Shown in pieces: positions 1-11,373 of a DNA stretch of 64,000 bases (the stretch's first letter is position 1; every line of letters begins with the position of its first letter). This DNA comes from Nyssa sinensis (taxonomy: Eukaryota > Streptophyta > Magnoliopsida > Cornales > Nyssaceae). A model generated the notes under the pieces. That model was not told where the DNA came from and searched no databases. It worked only from the letters and a program-made list of their open reading frames with translations. Location: positions 29,187,807 to 29,251,806 of the forward strand of contig CM018035.1 in the NCBI GenBank assembly GCA_008638375.1, written 5' to 3'. A program made the translations under genes and the position numbers.

Positions 1-160
1 GGGTAATGCATTCCACATCGCGTGGCTGAGGGAGAGGTGAATGATCCATAGGCAAGTGCAGTCTCCATGTTACAATGCGTTTTGTATTGATCTTTCTAAA
101 TTTTGTTAAAGAGGTACATTTTTAAATTTTGGGATGAAATTTCTTTAAGGGGGGGAAGGA
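1..160 (+). mobile_element. 3' internal end of family-A chromovirus with polypurine tract
   Basis: This is the last part of the internal region of a Ty3-gypsy chromovirus whose body lies left of the window. It holds no recognisable coding sequence. The sequence GGGATGAAATTTCTTTAAGG leads into a G/A-rich polypurine tract at about 145-160 that directly abuts the LTR start at 161. The same arrangement, in reverse, follows the family-A LTR at 11118-11160. The tract is where plus-strand DNA synthesis would be primed. Confidence 0.75.
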
Positions 161-2922
161 TGTAGAGATTTGAAAAATGAGGGTAAATTTCTCGTTTTTG
201 TCAGTATGGCACTATTCATGCCCGGTTTTGCCGGTAGGACGTTTTCATGCATCATTTGACTGTAAGTCATATTTAGAAGCATATTTTGAATGTTCCATAG
301 AAGAGAAACATGCTTAGAATATTAAAATACACCTACTGTGCGAAGTTGAGCCAAAACAGAAACAGTTTTAGAAATTGGACCAAAAGGGCATCTGAGTGAC
401 CCAGGTGGAAACGACCAAACCCGGCCGCAGGCGAAAATATTTTTTTTTGAAAATTTTCATTTAAAATAATTTTATGAACATTGGTTAAAAAAAAATATCA
501 AATTGAGGCGTTTCGGGATAGGTTGTAGAGTAACGGGGTTCCCGGGCTCATTAAGGGCAAAATGGTCATTTTGCCACTTTCCCCTTTGCTCTTCCACTAT
601 AAATACAACACTTAGACATAATTTTATACAAATTTCATTCTGTAATTATAGAGACTCACTTTCATAGAGAGAGAGAAAAGCCTTAGTTCTTTAAGCTTCA
701 AGCTTTCGAAACACGCTTTTCGAGTGGGATTTTTGCCAAGGTTCCTTCTGAGAAATTGTTCCTCTCATCGAGACTTATATTTTCATGAAAATTTTGGCCA
801 TCCAGCAATCATAGCCTCTACAGTTTGAGAAAAATTGATCTAGGTATGATGTAGTGCTAAGCTAGTAATAGATTTAAGCTTTCGTGTATCTTTTCATGTT
901 GTTGGACTGTTTAGGGAGTGTATTTGAGGTTAGGAAACCACCAAGAAGGTAGTGCCTTTGAAAAGCCTAGAGTTGGTAGTTTAGGGATATATGTGTTCTT
1001 GGTATTGTTTTATGATTTGTTTCCTTGATTGAGGTGAGTTACATTGATAGGATTATATTGTTACATTTTTTAACCTATATGCATGTTGACACACCTTGTG
1101 GTTGGACCATATGATGAATTGATGCCTTGTTGCTTTATTGAAATTTTATGTTCTTTGTGAACTAGTAGAATTGTGAAAGTGTGGTTTGGATATGTGTAAA
1201 TATGTTTGGTTATGACATATGTTATGAGCATGATGTTTTGGAGTTTAAAGTTATGTATTTTATGGGATAAATTGCACGACTTGAAAAAGGGACACCATGT
1301 GTTTGATAAGTTATCACATTGTGATTGCATGATGAGATCATGGTATTTTGGCATAATACGATTCTTTGAAAACATGGTATGGGTTGAGCACGTGGTGCTA
1401 TGCATTATGAGGGTGTAGATCCTACGGTGAAAAATCCAAAATTTGGCCAATAACAGTACTCACAGGCTGACGGGGGCAGACCGTAAAGTGAGACATGGGT
1501 GGCATAGAGTTGCATGTGTGCGTCACGCATATAGACATTGCATGACATTGGGGAATAATGGGATTATAGTCTTGAACTGTACACTTGCACATGCCACGCC
1601 CTTAAATTTATTTTTAGTCTTAGTATTATGTGATACCAGTTGTTGAGTTGATCCATTCATGGGATATCATTTTTCAGATGAGGCCCCAGGCACTTGAGAC
1701 TTGTTTAAGTCTTGAAGGATGGGAAGAAATGGATTATGTTGAAATTTAGCCCTTGGGGGCATATTTTTTAATGTATGGGCATAAGCCCAATTTGTTGTAT
1801 TTGAACTTGAGAAATGTATGGACAATAGGCCTTGGGCCATTTTAAAATGTATGGGTTGGTGACTCAAATGAATGCATAATGGTTATGGTTTAAATATGTA
1901 TTACATGGATGTGTTGGAAATAGAGGATGTATGATTAATTTGATGGATTTGTGACCATCGAGTGAGGGTGGGTTGTTTATGAATTTATGTTTATGATGTT
2001 GTGAAAATTTGGTGTGGAAAACACTTAGAAAAACAAAGGAAGTTATGTTCAACTTTTTTTGGAAAATTAAAGCATTTGAAAAGTGTGTAAAAACACCATT
2101 TAAATGGGTGAAAAAAGTGCCCAAATTATAAGGTTAATACCCTTGGGGAAATAGGCCTAAAATGGGAAACTTAAACTTGCAAAACTTCGGAAAAAAAATC
2201 AAAAAATGGAATAATTAGGTTGCAGCCATGAACAGTGATTTTGCAGAAAATTAGAAAAACCAGAAAAATAGCTTGCAGTCGTTACAATGCCTGTGACTGA
2301 CATGCCCCAGCCGCCCGCACCCTGCCCCGCACTCGCGCTTGTGCCGCGCGCCAGCCTGGCGTGTGTGCCTGCTGCCCTGCTGCTACACCCTGCTGTCCAG
2401 CCACTTTACACTGCCCTTTTGGCCACCCTTCTTAGCCATTTTTGGGGCACCCTTTGAGCTATGTTTGGGCATTATTTTGGGCCATGTTTGGCCCTCATTA
2501 TGGGTTGTTTTAGTGACCTTTTTGGTCCATGTTTGGTCACTAATATGGGTTGTGTTAGGCCCTCTCCTTTAGATGATTTTTGGTGGGTTTCGTGGCCCAT
2601 TTATAGACCATGTCTTGGACTATTTTGGGGCCCCTTTGGTCCATTATTCCAAAGCAATTTTTTGAAATGTTTTGAGAACATTTTGGCGACGGTTTCTGAA
2701 TGTGATTTAAATTAATTTAAACAGAAATTAGGAGAGGAACTTGGCAACGATTGGGGACCTTTTTGAGTTAAGTTGAATAACAAATGTCTAATTTTAACTT
2801 TGGGGAAAATTTGAGGAATAATGAGGGAGATTTTGATTAAATCTGTTTAATTATCATTCATTTAGTTCTTTTAATTTTTTGTTAACTCGTGTCCCGGGTT
2901 CGCGAAAATTCGGGGCATGACA
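161..2922 (+). repeat. 3' LTR of family-A chromovirus (Tekay/Del-like)
   Basis: The LTR begins TGTAGAGATTT after a polypurine tract and ends GGGGCATGACA. It matches, in reverse orientation, the LTR pair of the family-A element at 8104-11117 and 19628-22690; the clearest shared stretch is about 1350-1620, the reverse of about 8430-8720. A TATAAATA box lies at 598-605, so transcription would start near 630. A possible leader intron runs from GT at 844 to AG at 1677. Degenerate repeats of about 50 bp built on 'ccatgtttggtc' lie at 2440-2640; the open frame across them is low-complexity. The bases after 2922 are copia pol, so the element inserted into that copia element. Its partner LTR is outside the window. 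Confidence 0.8.
598..605 (+). promoter_or_regulatory. TATA box of family-A LTR
   Basis: TATAAATA lies 437 bp into the LTR, followed by an A/C-rich start region and a purine-rich leader (agagagagagaaaag near 666-680). Placement and match are typical of a plant LTR Pol II promoter. No transcript evidence is available. Confidence 0.5.
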
Positions 2923-5816
2923 AAGTCAATGTTATTTTCCCTTCTTTTGGTTGTTGTGTGCAAGATCCATAGACAGGGAAGACCATTGGGATAGGCCGTA
3001 AGGTTGGACACTTGTTTGAGCTCATCCATCTCCGTATTCACTCTCAGCTCACTTCTCCACTTTCCTCTACAGCCTCTGTCTCCATGGTTTCTCCTACCAC
3101 ACTTTGGCACTCGCAATTGGGTCATGTCTCTTCAAATCGTCTACAAACTTTAATTTCTAGTGGATTGTTAGGATCTGTCAAAAATGAAAACATTGATTGT
3201 CTTTCTTGTCTGCTTGCTAAAGAACTTGCTTTGCCATTTAATAAAAGTGATTATGTTTCTACTGCTCCTTTTGATCTAATTCACTCTGATATTTGGGGAC
3301 TTTCTCCTCATTCTACCATGGGAGGATCCATATACTTTGTCATTTTTATTGATGATTATTCTTATTTTACTTGGATTTTTCTCATAAAAAATCGCTCCGA
3401 GTTACCTCAAATCTACTTTAACTTTGCCCGCATGATAAAGACTCAGTTTTCTTGTTCTATCAAAGTCTTCTACTCCGAAAATGCCATGGAATATAAAGAT
3501 TTTGGTTTCTTATATACTCTTCATCAGCATGGTACTCTTCCTCATCGTTCCTGCCCTAGCACTTCTCAACAAAATAGTCGTGCTGAACGCAAACATCGAC
3601 ATATTCTAGACACTGTTCAGGCACTTCTTATCTCTGCCTCATGCCCTGAATGTTTTTGGGGAGAGGCTACTCTTATTGTCATTTATACTATCAACCGTCT
3701 CCCCTCCCCTATCATCCATAATCAATCTCTATATGAACGCTTTTATGGTGTTTCTCCTGACTATAGTCTTCTTCGTATTTTTGGTTGTGCCTGTTTTGTT
3801 CTACTCCAACCCCATGAGCGCTCTAAGTTAGAACCCCGAGCTCGTCTCTGTTGTTTCTTGGGTTATGGCATTGAACATAAAGGCTGCAGATGTTGGGATC
3901 CCTACTCCAAGAGACTTTGCATTTCTCGTTATGTTGTCTTTTGGGAACACAAGATGTTCTCCTCTATCTCTCCCTTTCATGTATGCTCTCTGCCAACATC
4001 TTTATTCTGTACTGATTCTTCTATTGATTTATTTCCTCATGAGCCCTCTGAGCTTCTACCTGTAGGTTCTCCTAAGACATCTACTCTGTCTGATGATCCT
4101 GCCATTCCAACTGACTCATTGGCCATTGACACTAAGCCACCAACTATTGCCACTGGTTCACCTGCCTCCACCTCATTCTCTGATATCTCCACTACGAGTC
4201 TTCCACCTCATCGTTCCATCCGGGTAAGGGAACCACCTACTCGTCTCCATGGCTATCATTATTTTTCTACTATTCTTTCCCATCATGAGCCTCAATCTTA
4301 TCATGAGGCTAGTTCTAACCCTATTCGGCAGCAAGCAATGACAAAAGAATTGCAGGCACTCGAGAAAACACATACTTGGGACCTTGTTGATCTACCTCCT
4401 AACAAAAAGGCTATGGGTTGCAAGTGGGTTGACAAAATTAAAACTCACTCCGATGGTTCTATTGACAGATACAAGGCTCGTCTTGTGGCCAAAGGCTTTT
4501 CCCAAGAATATGGAATTGACTATGAAGAGACCTTTGCCCCTGTTGCCCGTCTCACTTTTGTACGTAGTTCACTCGCAGTCCTTGCTATTCACAAATAGGG
4601 TTTATTTCAAATGGATGTGAAAAATTCCTTCTTGAATGGCAACCTTCAAGAAGACGTCTTTATGCAACCCCCTCCTAGATACAACCATCCTCCTCACAAA
4701 GTTTGCAAGCTTTGTCGTGCTCTTTATGGACTTAAGCAGGCTCCCCGTGCTTGGTTTGCCAAGTTTAGCTCTGTTATTAGAGACTTTGGTTTCACTTCCA
4801 GTTCTCATGATTCTGCCCTCTTTCTCCGCAAGTCTGCTCGTGGGTCTATCCTCTTACTTCTTTATGTTGATGACATGATCATCACTGGCAATGATCTCAC
4901 TAGCATCACCGATTTAAAACAGTTTTTGAGTCAACATTTTGAAATGAAGGACCTTGGACCTCTTAGTTATTTTCTCGCCCTCGAGATTTCTTCTGATTTT
5001 GACGGTTACTATCTTTCTCAAGCAAAATATGCTTCAAATTTACTTGCTCGTGCCAGGTTCACTAATAGTAAGACTGCTCCTACCCTTCTAGAGCCCAATT
5101 CTTGCCTCACCCCATTGGATGGCGTCCCGCTCACCGATCCCACTTTATATCTCCAGCTGGTTGGGAGTCTTGTCTATCTTACTATTACTCGACCTAACAT
5201 TGCTCATGCTGTTCACATTGTGAGTCAGTTCTTATCTGGAACTCGCTCTACTCACCATGCAGCCGTCCTTCCTATTCTTCGCTATGTTAAGGGAACGATC
5301 CATGGCCTTCACTTTTTTGCTCATTCATCCCTTGATTTACGTGCCTAGTCTAATACTGGTTGGGCCGAGGATCCCACGGATTGTCGTTCTATCACTGGTC
5401 TCTGTTTCTTTCTTGGTTCTTCTCTCATCTCTTGGTGTAGTAAGAAACAGACTGTTATTGCCAGATCAAGCACTGAAGCAAAATATCGTGCTCTTGCAGA
5501 TGCCACTCAGGAGCTTCTTTGGCTTCGTTGGTTACTTGCAGACATGGATATGCCTCACACCTCTACTACCACCCTTCATTGTGACAATCAGAGTGCTATC
5601 CAAATTGCTCACAATAATGTCTTTTATGAGCATACCAAGCATATTGAGATTGATTGTCACTTTATTCGGCAACATATTCTCTGTGGCACTATTCATCTTC
5701 TTCCAATCTCCTCCGCTGATCAAGTTGCTGATATTTTTACCAAAGCTCATCCTCTTGGGCGTCTTCAAGATTTAGTTTCCAAACTCAAGTTGATTTCTGT
5801 TCTACCATCTTGAGTT
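2923..5816 (+). pseudogene. pol: Ty1-copia pol (integrase, RT, RNase H), 5' part missing
   Basis: One reading frame runs through the whole stretch without frameshift but is broken by TAG at 2970-2972, 4596-4598 (in place of the Trp of HKWGLFQMDVK) and 5346-5348. Domains in order: GAG-pre-integrase with LWHSQLGH and CLSC (zinc-binding HHCC); integrase core with LIHSDIWG, SENAMEY (usually SDN, so the second Asp is Glu) and the Glu of RAERKHRH; RT with ALYGLKQAPRAWF and the catalytic YVDD at 4863-4874; RNase H with STEAKYRAL and TKHIEIDCHFI. Gag, protease and the 5' LTR are lost to the left, where the family-A chromovirus inserted. It cannot make a full polyprotein. The order IN-RT-RH fixes it as copia, not gypsy. 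Confidence 0.92.
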
Positions 5817-5826
5817 TGACAGGCAA

Positions 5827-6069
5827 TGTTAGATGTAAAACTATAGACCATAACATTGGTATATAATTAGGGTTAATGTATAGGGTATAGGTTAGGGTAT
5901 AATCTCAGCATATTCCTCATTCCTTTCTTGTCTTTACCTTACATAACATTCTAGTTAATTACCTTGTATAGCTCCCCAGCTCTCCTATATAAAAAGCTTT
6001 CTTTCACCTTTGTAATACACACAACATATATATATATTCAATATATATACATCCTCATTCTCTTTCACA
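5827..6069 (+). repeat. Ty1-copia 3' LTR (short)
   Basis: This begins TGTTAGATG directly after the purine-rich ttgagtttgacaggcaa that follows the pol stop, and ends CTCTTTCACA. At 243 bp it is a short LTR. TATATAAAA at 5986-5994 is its likely TATA box. The partner LTR lies outside the window, so the boundaries rest on the TG...CA ends and the adjoining primer tract. A short LTR would fit an Ale/Retrofit-type lineage, which is only a guess. Confidence 0.7.
5986..5994 (+). promoter_or_regulatory. TATA box of copia LTR
   Basis: TATATAAAA lies 160 bp into the 243-bp LTR, about 80 bp from its end, where a copia promoter is expected. Confidence 0.5.
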
Positions 6070-6990
6070 AATTGGATGATATTTCAGTTAAAATATTAGA
6101 ATAACAAATATTGGATATTTGTTTCTCATACTAATTTCTACAATTAATTGTGTGTTAAGAGGCCAGAAACAGTTGGGGGGTCAATTTCATAAATAGAGAT
6201 AGGATTGAATCACTAATTTTATAATTGTTAGCATATTCTTATTCTTATGATTTTCTCATAGAAGATGTAAAAGAGATATTAAGTAGGGTCATTCGGCTAT
6301 AAGTCTACGAAATATACTAAAATTATCATAGAATCCAAGTCTAAATAGATTAATACACCAAGTCCTTCAACCAATTTATGACTAAAATACTCTTACATAA
6401 TTTCGAGCAAAAAATAGGCGCGTAAGTAGCACCAACCCATATATCAAAAAAAGTTCTTCAAAATTCAATAACTCAAAAAATAGAAATTGGTTTTTAATAA
6501 AATTTATATATTTGGACTCTAAAAATTGAGATATATAAAATTAGATCCATATTGCATATGAAACTCAAAAAAAATAGCTTCTAAAATTGTAAAATTTTAC
6601 ACTCTTCGAAAGAGTGAAAATGTAAAATTTTACACTTTAAAAAAGATGGTGAAAATTCCAATTTCAATATGAATTTCTTAATTGTTACCAGTTTTATTCA
6701 GTTTTTTGAATTGCATTTTGGATGTCAAAAAGAATCTTTTAAGGTAGTGAAAATTACAACAAGAAAAGCAGTTTGGACATAAAAGTAGTGAAAGTGTGAA
6801 ATTTTACACTTTTTTACACGATAAAATTTTACACTAGTGTTGCTAAATGAATAAATACACTCCCTAACACAAATTATAATTGGTAGGGGGGCTAATATTG
6901 CAAGGAGGCTAACAAAATGAGTCTCATTGCTAAAAAAAAAAAGTTAAAAAGAATCAATGAGAGTAGGGAGAATCAGTGAGAGCGAAATCG
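6070..6990. other. AT-rich host flank with repeated short palindrome
   Basis: No gene is seen. The 14-bp palindrome TGTAAAATTTTACA occurs at 6589-6602 and 6621-6634 on both sides of a perfect small hairpin (ACTCTT, loop CGA, AAGAGT at 6601-6615). Related copies lie at 6791-6812 and 6820-6836. This may be part of a decayed small DNA transposon, but no clear terminal inverted repeats or target duplication were found. Confidence 0.4.
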
Positions 6991-7176
<186 letters not shown>

Positions 7177-7442
7177 CTGAAGTTTCTCAATTTAAAGAGA
7201 GCCCAAAAAGGAGTCAGAAAAAGTCAACTTTCAAAACCAGAGCCTTTTGCCTCAAAATTGATTTTCCTGCACATAAAGAACACACCGCCGCATGGCTACA
7301 TTAAAAGTTCCATTCTTTTTACTATAACTTTATGCCTCTATATTCATTTTGGATCTAAGCTATGACCAATGCATAGGCATAATGTAGGTTCAAAAGGAAA
7401 ACAATCATATAAATTAAAAAAAAATACCAATTAATTCCAATA
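7177..7442. other. Host flank, no gene recognised
   Basis: This stretch lies between the MSI1 stop and the Tat element's target duplication. No coding signal or repeat was recognised. Joined to the other flank at 44194 it would have been continuous before the Tat insertion. Confidence 0.4.
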
Positions 7443-7447
7443 GATTG

Positions 7448-8041
7448 TGATACGCCAAAAATATGCTGACTAACCAGAATCTGACACGTGTCTAACTTTG
7501 CTATGTGCAAGTCATAAAGTGATTAGTTATACCGACCTGACGTTGGACCGGCAAGCTCGAAGACATTGATCCTTGGGGTACCGATCTCTTTATCAACATA
7601 TCTGATTACCGAACAAGTCGTCGTCGTCATCTTGCCCTACCGAGCTCGGAACGATGGGACAGACGGTGACGTGCAGTAGTCGGTGAAGTAGGTAACCCTG
7701 CGGAACAGGAAGACAGGTGGTGACAGTAAGGCAGGTGGCGGTAGTAAGGCAGGTGGTCATGATGAGATTACCACGGTCAGATAACAACGAACCCATGCCT
7801 TGACAGCACCAACTCCAACCCACTTTGGCAAACAATCGGCCTATAATTACAACCCTTGAGGTACGTTCCGAAGGGATCTCCTTTTTAAGTCATTAATTTA
7901 AGTTTTACTTTTACTCTCTCAAACTTAATCATCGGAGTGGCTACCGCCAAAGCCATCCCCGACGGCATTCTAACTCCATTTCTTCCCAGGTTTCATGCTA
8001 ATGGAGAACAAAGCCTTGAAGAGTCAAAAAGGGCAGCAACA
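7448..8041 (+). repeat. Tat element 5' LTR
   Basis: It runs from TGATACGCC to GGCAGCAACA (594 bp) and pairs with 43614-44188. Relative to that copy it carries an extra 18 bp in the tract of 'gtaaggcaggtgg' repeats near 7725-7755. Preceded by GATTG. The minus-strand open frame across it is not coding in any recognisable way; the same frame is open in the other LTR only because the sequence is shared. Confidence 0.88.
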
Positions 8042-8044
8042 ACT

Positions 8045-8061
8045 TGGCGTCGTCTGTGGGA
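8045..8061 (+). other. Tat primer-binding site
   Basis: TGGCGTCGTCTGTGGGA starts 4 bp after the LTR. It matches the TGGCGCCGTCTGTGGGA primer site common in plant gypsy elements except for one C-to-T change at a CpG. Confidence 0.75.
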
Positions 8062-8103
8062 AAGACTATCGTTCTTGCTAGTTGCAATACCTTGAAATCA
8101 ATT

Positions 8104-10816
8104 TGTCACGCCCCGAATTTCCGCGAACCAGGGGAGTGAGGGAAAATAATAAAGAAAGGGAAACTAAAGACAATCTAAATGGATTCAATTAAACATGCAT
8201 TCTTTTCCTTTAATACATAAACACATAAAATGCATTCGATAAACATATTGTTCACATCAGTTAGACTTAAGCCCTTACATCTCAAAACGTACCCCAAGGC
8301 CAAATACACTTCTAAATCCTTTCCCCTTCTTTTTGTCAAGATATCATCAAATCTCATGTAGCAGGGGCGTCATCTGTAACATGATATCCCACGAATGGGT
8401 CAGCTCAACTGCTAGTATAATATAATGCAAAATTAAGGCGTGGCATGTGCAAGTGTACATTTATATCTACATGTCCTCCAACTCATCCGCACTATGCAAT
8501 AGAAATTTGCATGACACACCCATGCAACTCTATGCCACACCTATGTCTCGGTTTCACGGATCACTCCCAATGGTCACTCGAGTGCCACACCTGTTTCACT
8601 GGACCACTCCTGTCGGATCAAGCAGGCACCGATACACTGGCCAAATTTTGGGTTTTTCACCACAGGATCTACACCCTCATAATGCATAACACCAAGTGCT
8701 CAACCCATACTATGCTTTCAAGGAATCACACCATTCCAGTATGCCTTGATTCCACCATGCAATAATGCAACCTCAATGAAACATTTTATCCACACATGAA
8801 GCATGCTTTAACAATGCATTTTTACTTAAAACAACAATAACACTTAAATCACCAAAATTCCTTCCTCATGTGTACATGCTATACATATTCCATTTAAGCA
8901 CAAGCTCAAGTCGCACATTCTCAATCCTCAAAGAATATCAATCACACACTATACCAACACATGGAATATACATGTAATCATAATCCACATTTATCACTCA
9001 ACCAAACCTCCAAGGAAATAACAAGAAACACATAAGCACATAAACAATCGGGTGAATACACGAATCATGAGATCAATATGAAAATCAATCCTAACTTAAT
9101 CCTATTCCTTACTTAGTAAAATATCATACTTGATGGGTTGGTCTCAAACCTAAGAAATCGTGGTCGCGGTGTAGCTGAACTAACAGTGATAATGTAGAAT
9201 GTCAGACCGCCTTCTCCTTGCCTTTTAGTGTCCCTAAAATCATAAAATGTAACTTAGTCTATTGCTACTTGAATTATGCTATTCATTAAATTTTATGTCT
9301 TTATTTTACGAGTTTTTGTTTTTCTAAAATAAACTCTACCATTCAGTCCGAAACGTCGAAGAAAGTCGGTTTAGGCTTTTGCGGAATTCAATTTGGACTT
9401 TTGTACTAAAAAGGGCAAAACGGTTATTTTACACTTTTATGGGTTCTTACAACCTGAGACCTCTTTTCGCAACCGCGGTTGAGTCTAGAATGCTCGAAAT
9501 AATAAAAATCTATTATTTTTTTACTTTAATCAGAGTCCGTTTGATTGCTTTTTAACTCAAGGTCATTTTGGTAATTTTTAATGTTCCTACGGGACTTTTA
9601 TTTTTTGGGACCTCGGCTCATAACACGGACCTCACCATTGGATTCAGAATGCTCGAAATAGTCAAAATACACTAATGACTTGTCCTATTTGGACTCCGGA
9701 CCATTTTGTGATATTTAATTTAATTAATATTTTATTTTGGGGGGTCTAATCATAATAATCAAAAGTTATGGGGGTCACTTTTTAATTTCTAAAAGTTGTG
9801 GGATTAAATCAGGATTTATGGTTTTTACTATCCTCAATCCGAATAGCCAAACAGTGGCTACCCCCAAAGCTGGGATAAGATATCCCTATCCCCAATTTTA
9901 ATTTCTTAAACCTGTACCCAAACATCCCCAATTCATTTTAAATTCATAACTTAAATGACGTAGCTTTGGTCACCTGTTATGTTCAAGCAGGTCGAGTTTG
10001 ACCCGAACCCGAACCGACCCAGACCCAAGACCCTAAACAGTCCTTCTTCTTCCCTGACTTTCTGGTAGGCTTCCGACGAGTCTCCAGCGTATTCTTTGGC
10101 GCCGACGACCTTATTCTAATCATTTTCTCCCTTTTTTCATTGCCATTTTCTTCCTCTTCCCTCAAGGATCTCAACCCTAACCCCATTTCCACTTAACAAC
10201 CTTCCAATCTTCACGAATAGGGAGTCAAACCTCTCCAACCAACCCTTTCCTTTTAGTTTTGTGACTGTTCCCCCATTGTTTTAACCCCATTCTTCTTCAA
10301 ATCATATTTTGCACTTAAGAGGAACATTCCTCATGGTTTAAACAAGTTTTTAAAGCACTCAACCCACACACCCGATTATCTCTCTCTACTTGTAACTCCA
10401 CTTTTCTAATTCATTTGTTCATCATCTTTCTTGATTCTTTTTGCAATTTAATCTAAATTTCATGCTCTACAAAACCTCATAAATCGAACTAATTATCATG
10501 CTTCAAAAATTTAAAAACAGGACTAAGCCACTCACCAGGTTTTTTGGGTTTTTCTGGTGCAGTCCCTCTCTTCCTCTTCTCCTTCCTTTTTGGTACAAGC
10601 CTCTGAGTCTCCAAGTGTCTCACGACCTCTCCAACTTAGCCTCTCCCTTTCTGATTTTCTCTTTTAACCAATGCACACAATTTTCATATACATAAGGGTA
10701 TATACATACCCTCACGCAAACACCTGCAGCAGCTCTACTGCGCCTAACTTCTTTTTCTTTTCCTTCCATCAGAATACAACTTTGCATTTAATGCGTTGCT
10801 TGCATTTTGGTTTTTC

Positions 10817-10852
<36 letters not shown>

Positions 10853-11117
10853 TACACACCCCACACACACTGTCAGCCATCACACACGCACACACAGCAG
10901 CACACACACCCATCCACTTGCACACACACAGCTGTTTCCCTCCCACACTTGTGCTATATATATATATATATATTAAGCACATGTATATATATATAACATA
11001 TAATATTATGTATACATATATATATATATACACAAAAATACATAATACATATTTCGTATATACACACATATTCACATTTAAAAAAAAAAATTCACTTCAA
11101 AAATTTAGATCTCTACA
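8104..11117 (-). repeat. Family-A LTR, 3' copy
   Basis: Ends TGTCACGCCCC and AGATCTCTACA as read on the plus strand (3014 bp). It pairs with 19628-22690. It contains a (TA)n run at about 10819-10848, CA-rich tracts at 10856-10930 and more TA runs to 11030; the Tyr/Ile-rich open frames there are by-products of these repeats. The stretch 9340-9790 holds three sub-repeats of the 'cggacctcaccattg...gaatgctcgaaatag' type that recur in other LTR families of the window. Confidence 0.9.
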
Positions 11118-11131
11118 TCCTTTCCCCCTTA
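11118..11131 (-). other. Family-A polypurine tract
   Basis: On the minus strand AAGGGGGAAAGGA immediately precedes the 3' LTR, matching the tract at 145-160. Confidence 0.75.
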
Positions 11132-11150
11132 AATAAATTTCGTCCCGAAA

Positions 11151-11373
11151 TTTTAAAAATATACATCAATGAACAAACAACTCAGGATACCTAGCACGGA
11201 CGTTAGCCTCATGCTCCTAAATAGCCTCCTCGACCCGATGATAGTTCCAATGAACCTTAACCAAAAGGATGGTCCTGTCTCGCAAAACCTGGTCCCTCGA
11301 GTCCAATATCTCTACGGGCCTCTGATCATAAGAAGCGTCGCCCTTTAACTGAAGATCTACCCAATCTAGTACA
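11151..11373 (-). pseudogene. pol: Family-A pol C-terminus (chromodomain), split off
   Basis: Read on the minus strand this continues the integrase C-terminus from 14961 after removal of the solo LTR: DWVDLQLKGDASYD, then RPVEILDSRDQVLR and the chromodomain core LLVKVHWNYHRVEEA, ending in ARYPELF. The chromodomain directs insertion to particular chromatin in chromoviruses. An in-frame stop replaces the Trp after VEEAI, near 11217, so the domain is broken even apart from the solo-LTR insertion. Confidence 0.8.

Noticed and set aside
2339..2715. Membrane-protein-like open frame (Trp/Leu rich)
   Set aside because: It overlaps degenerate ~50-bp repeats in an LTR, has no family match and no gene context.
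10671..11136. Open frames rich in Tyr-Ile-Tyr on both strands (also 22312-22668)
   Set aside because: They are translations of (TA)n and (CA)n microsatellites in the family-A LTRs.
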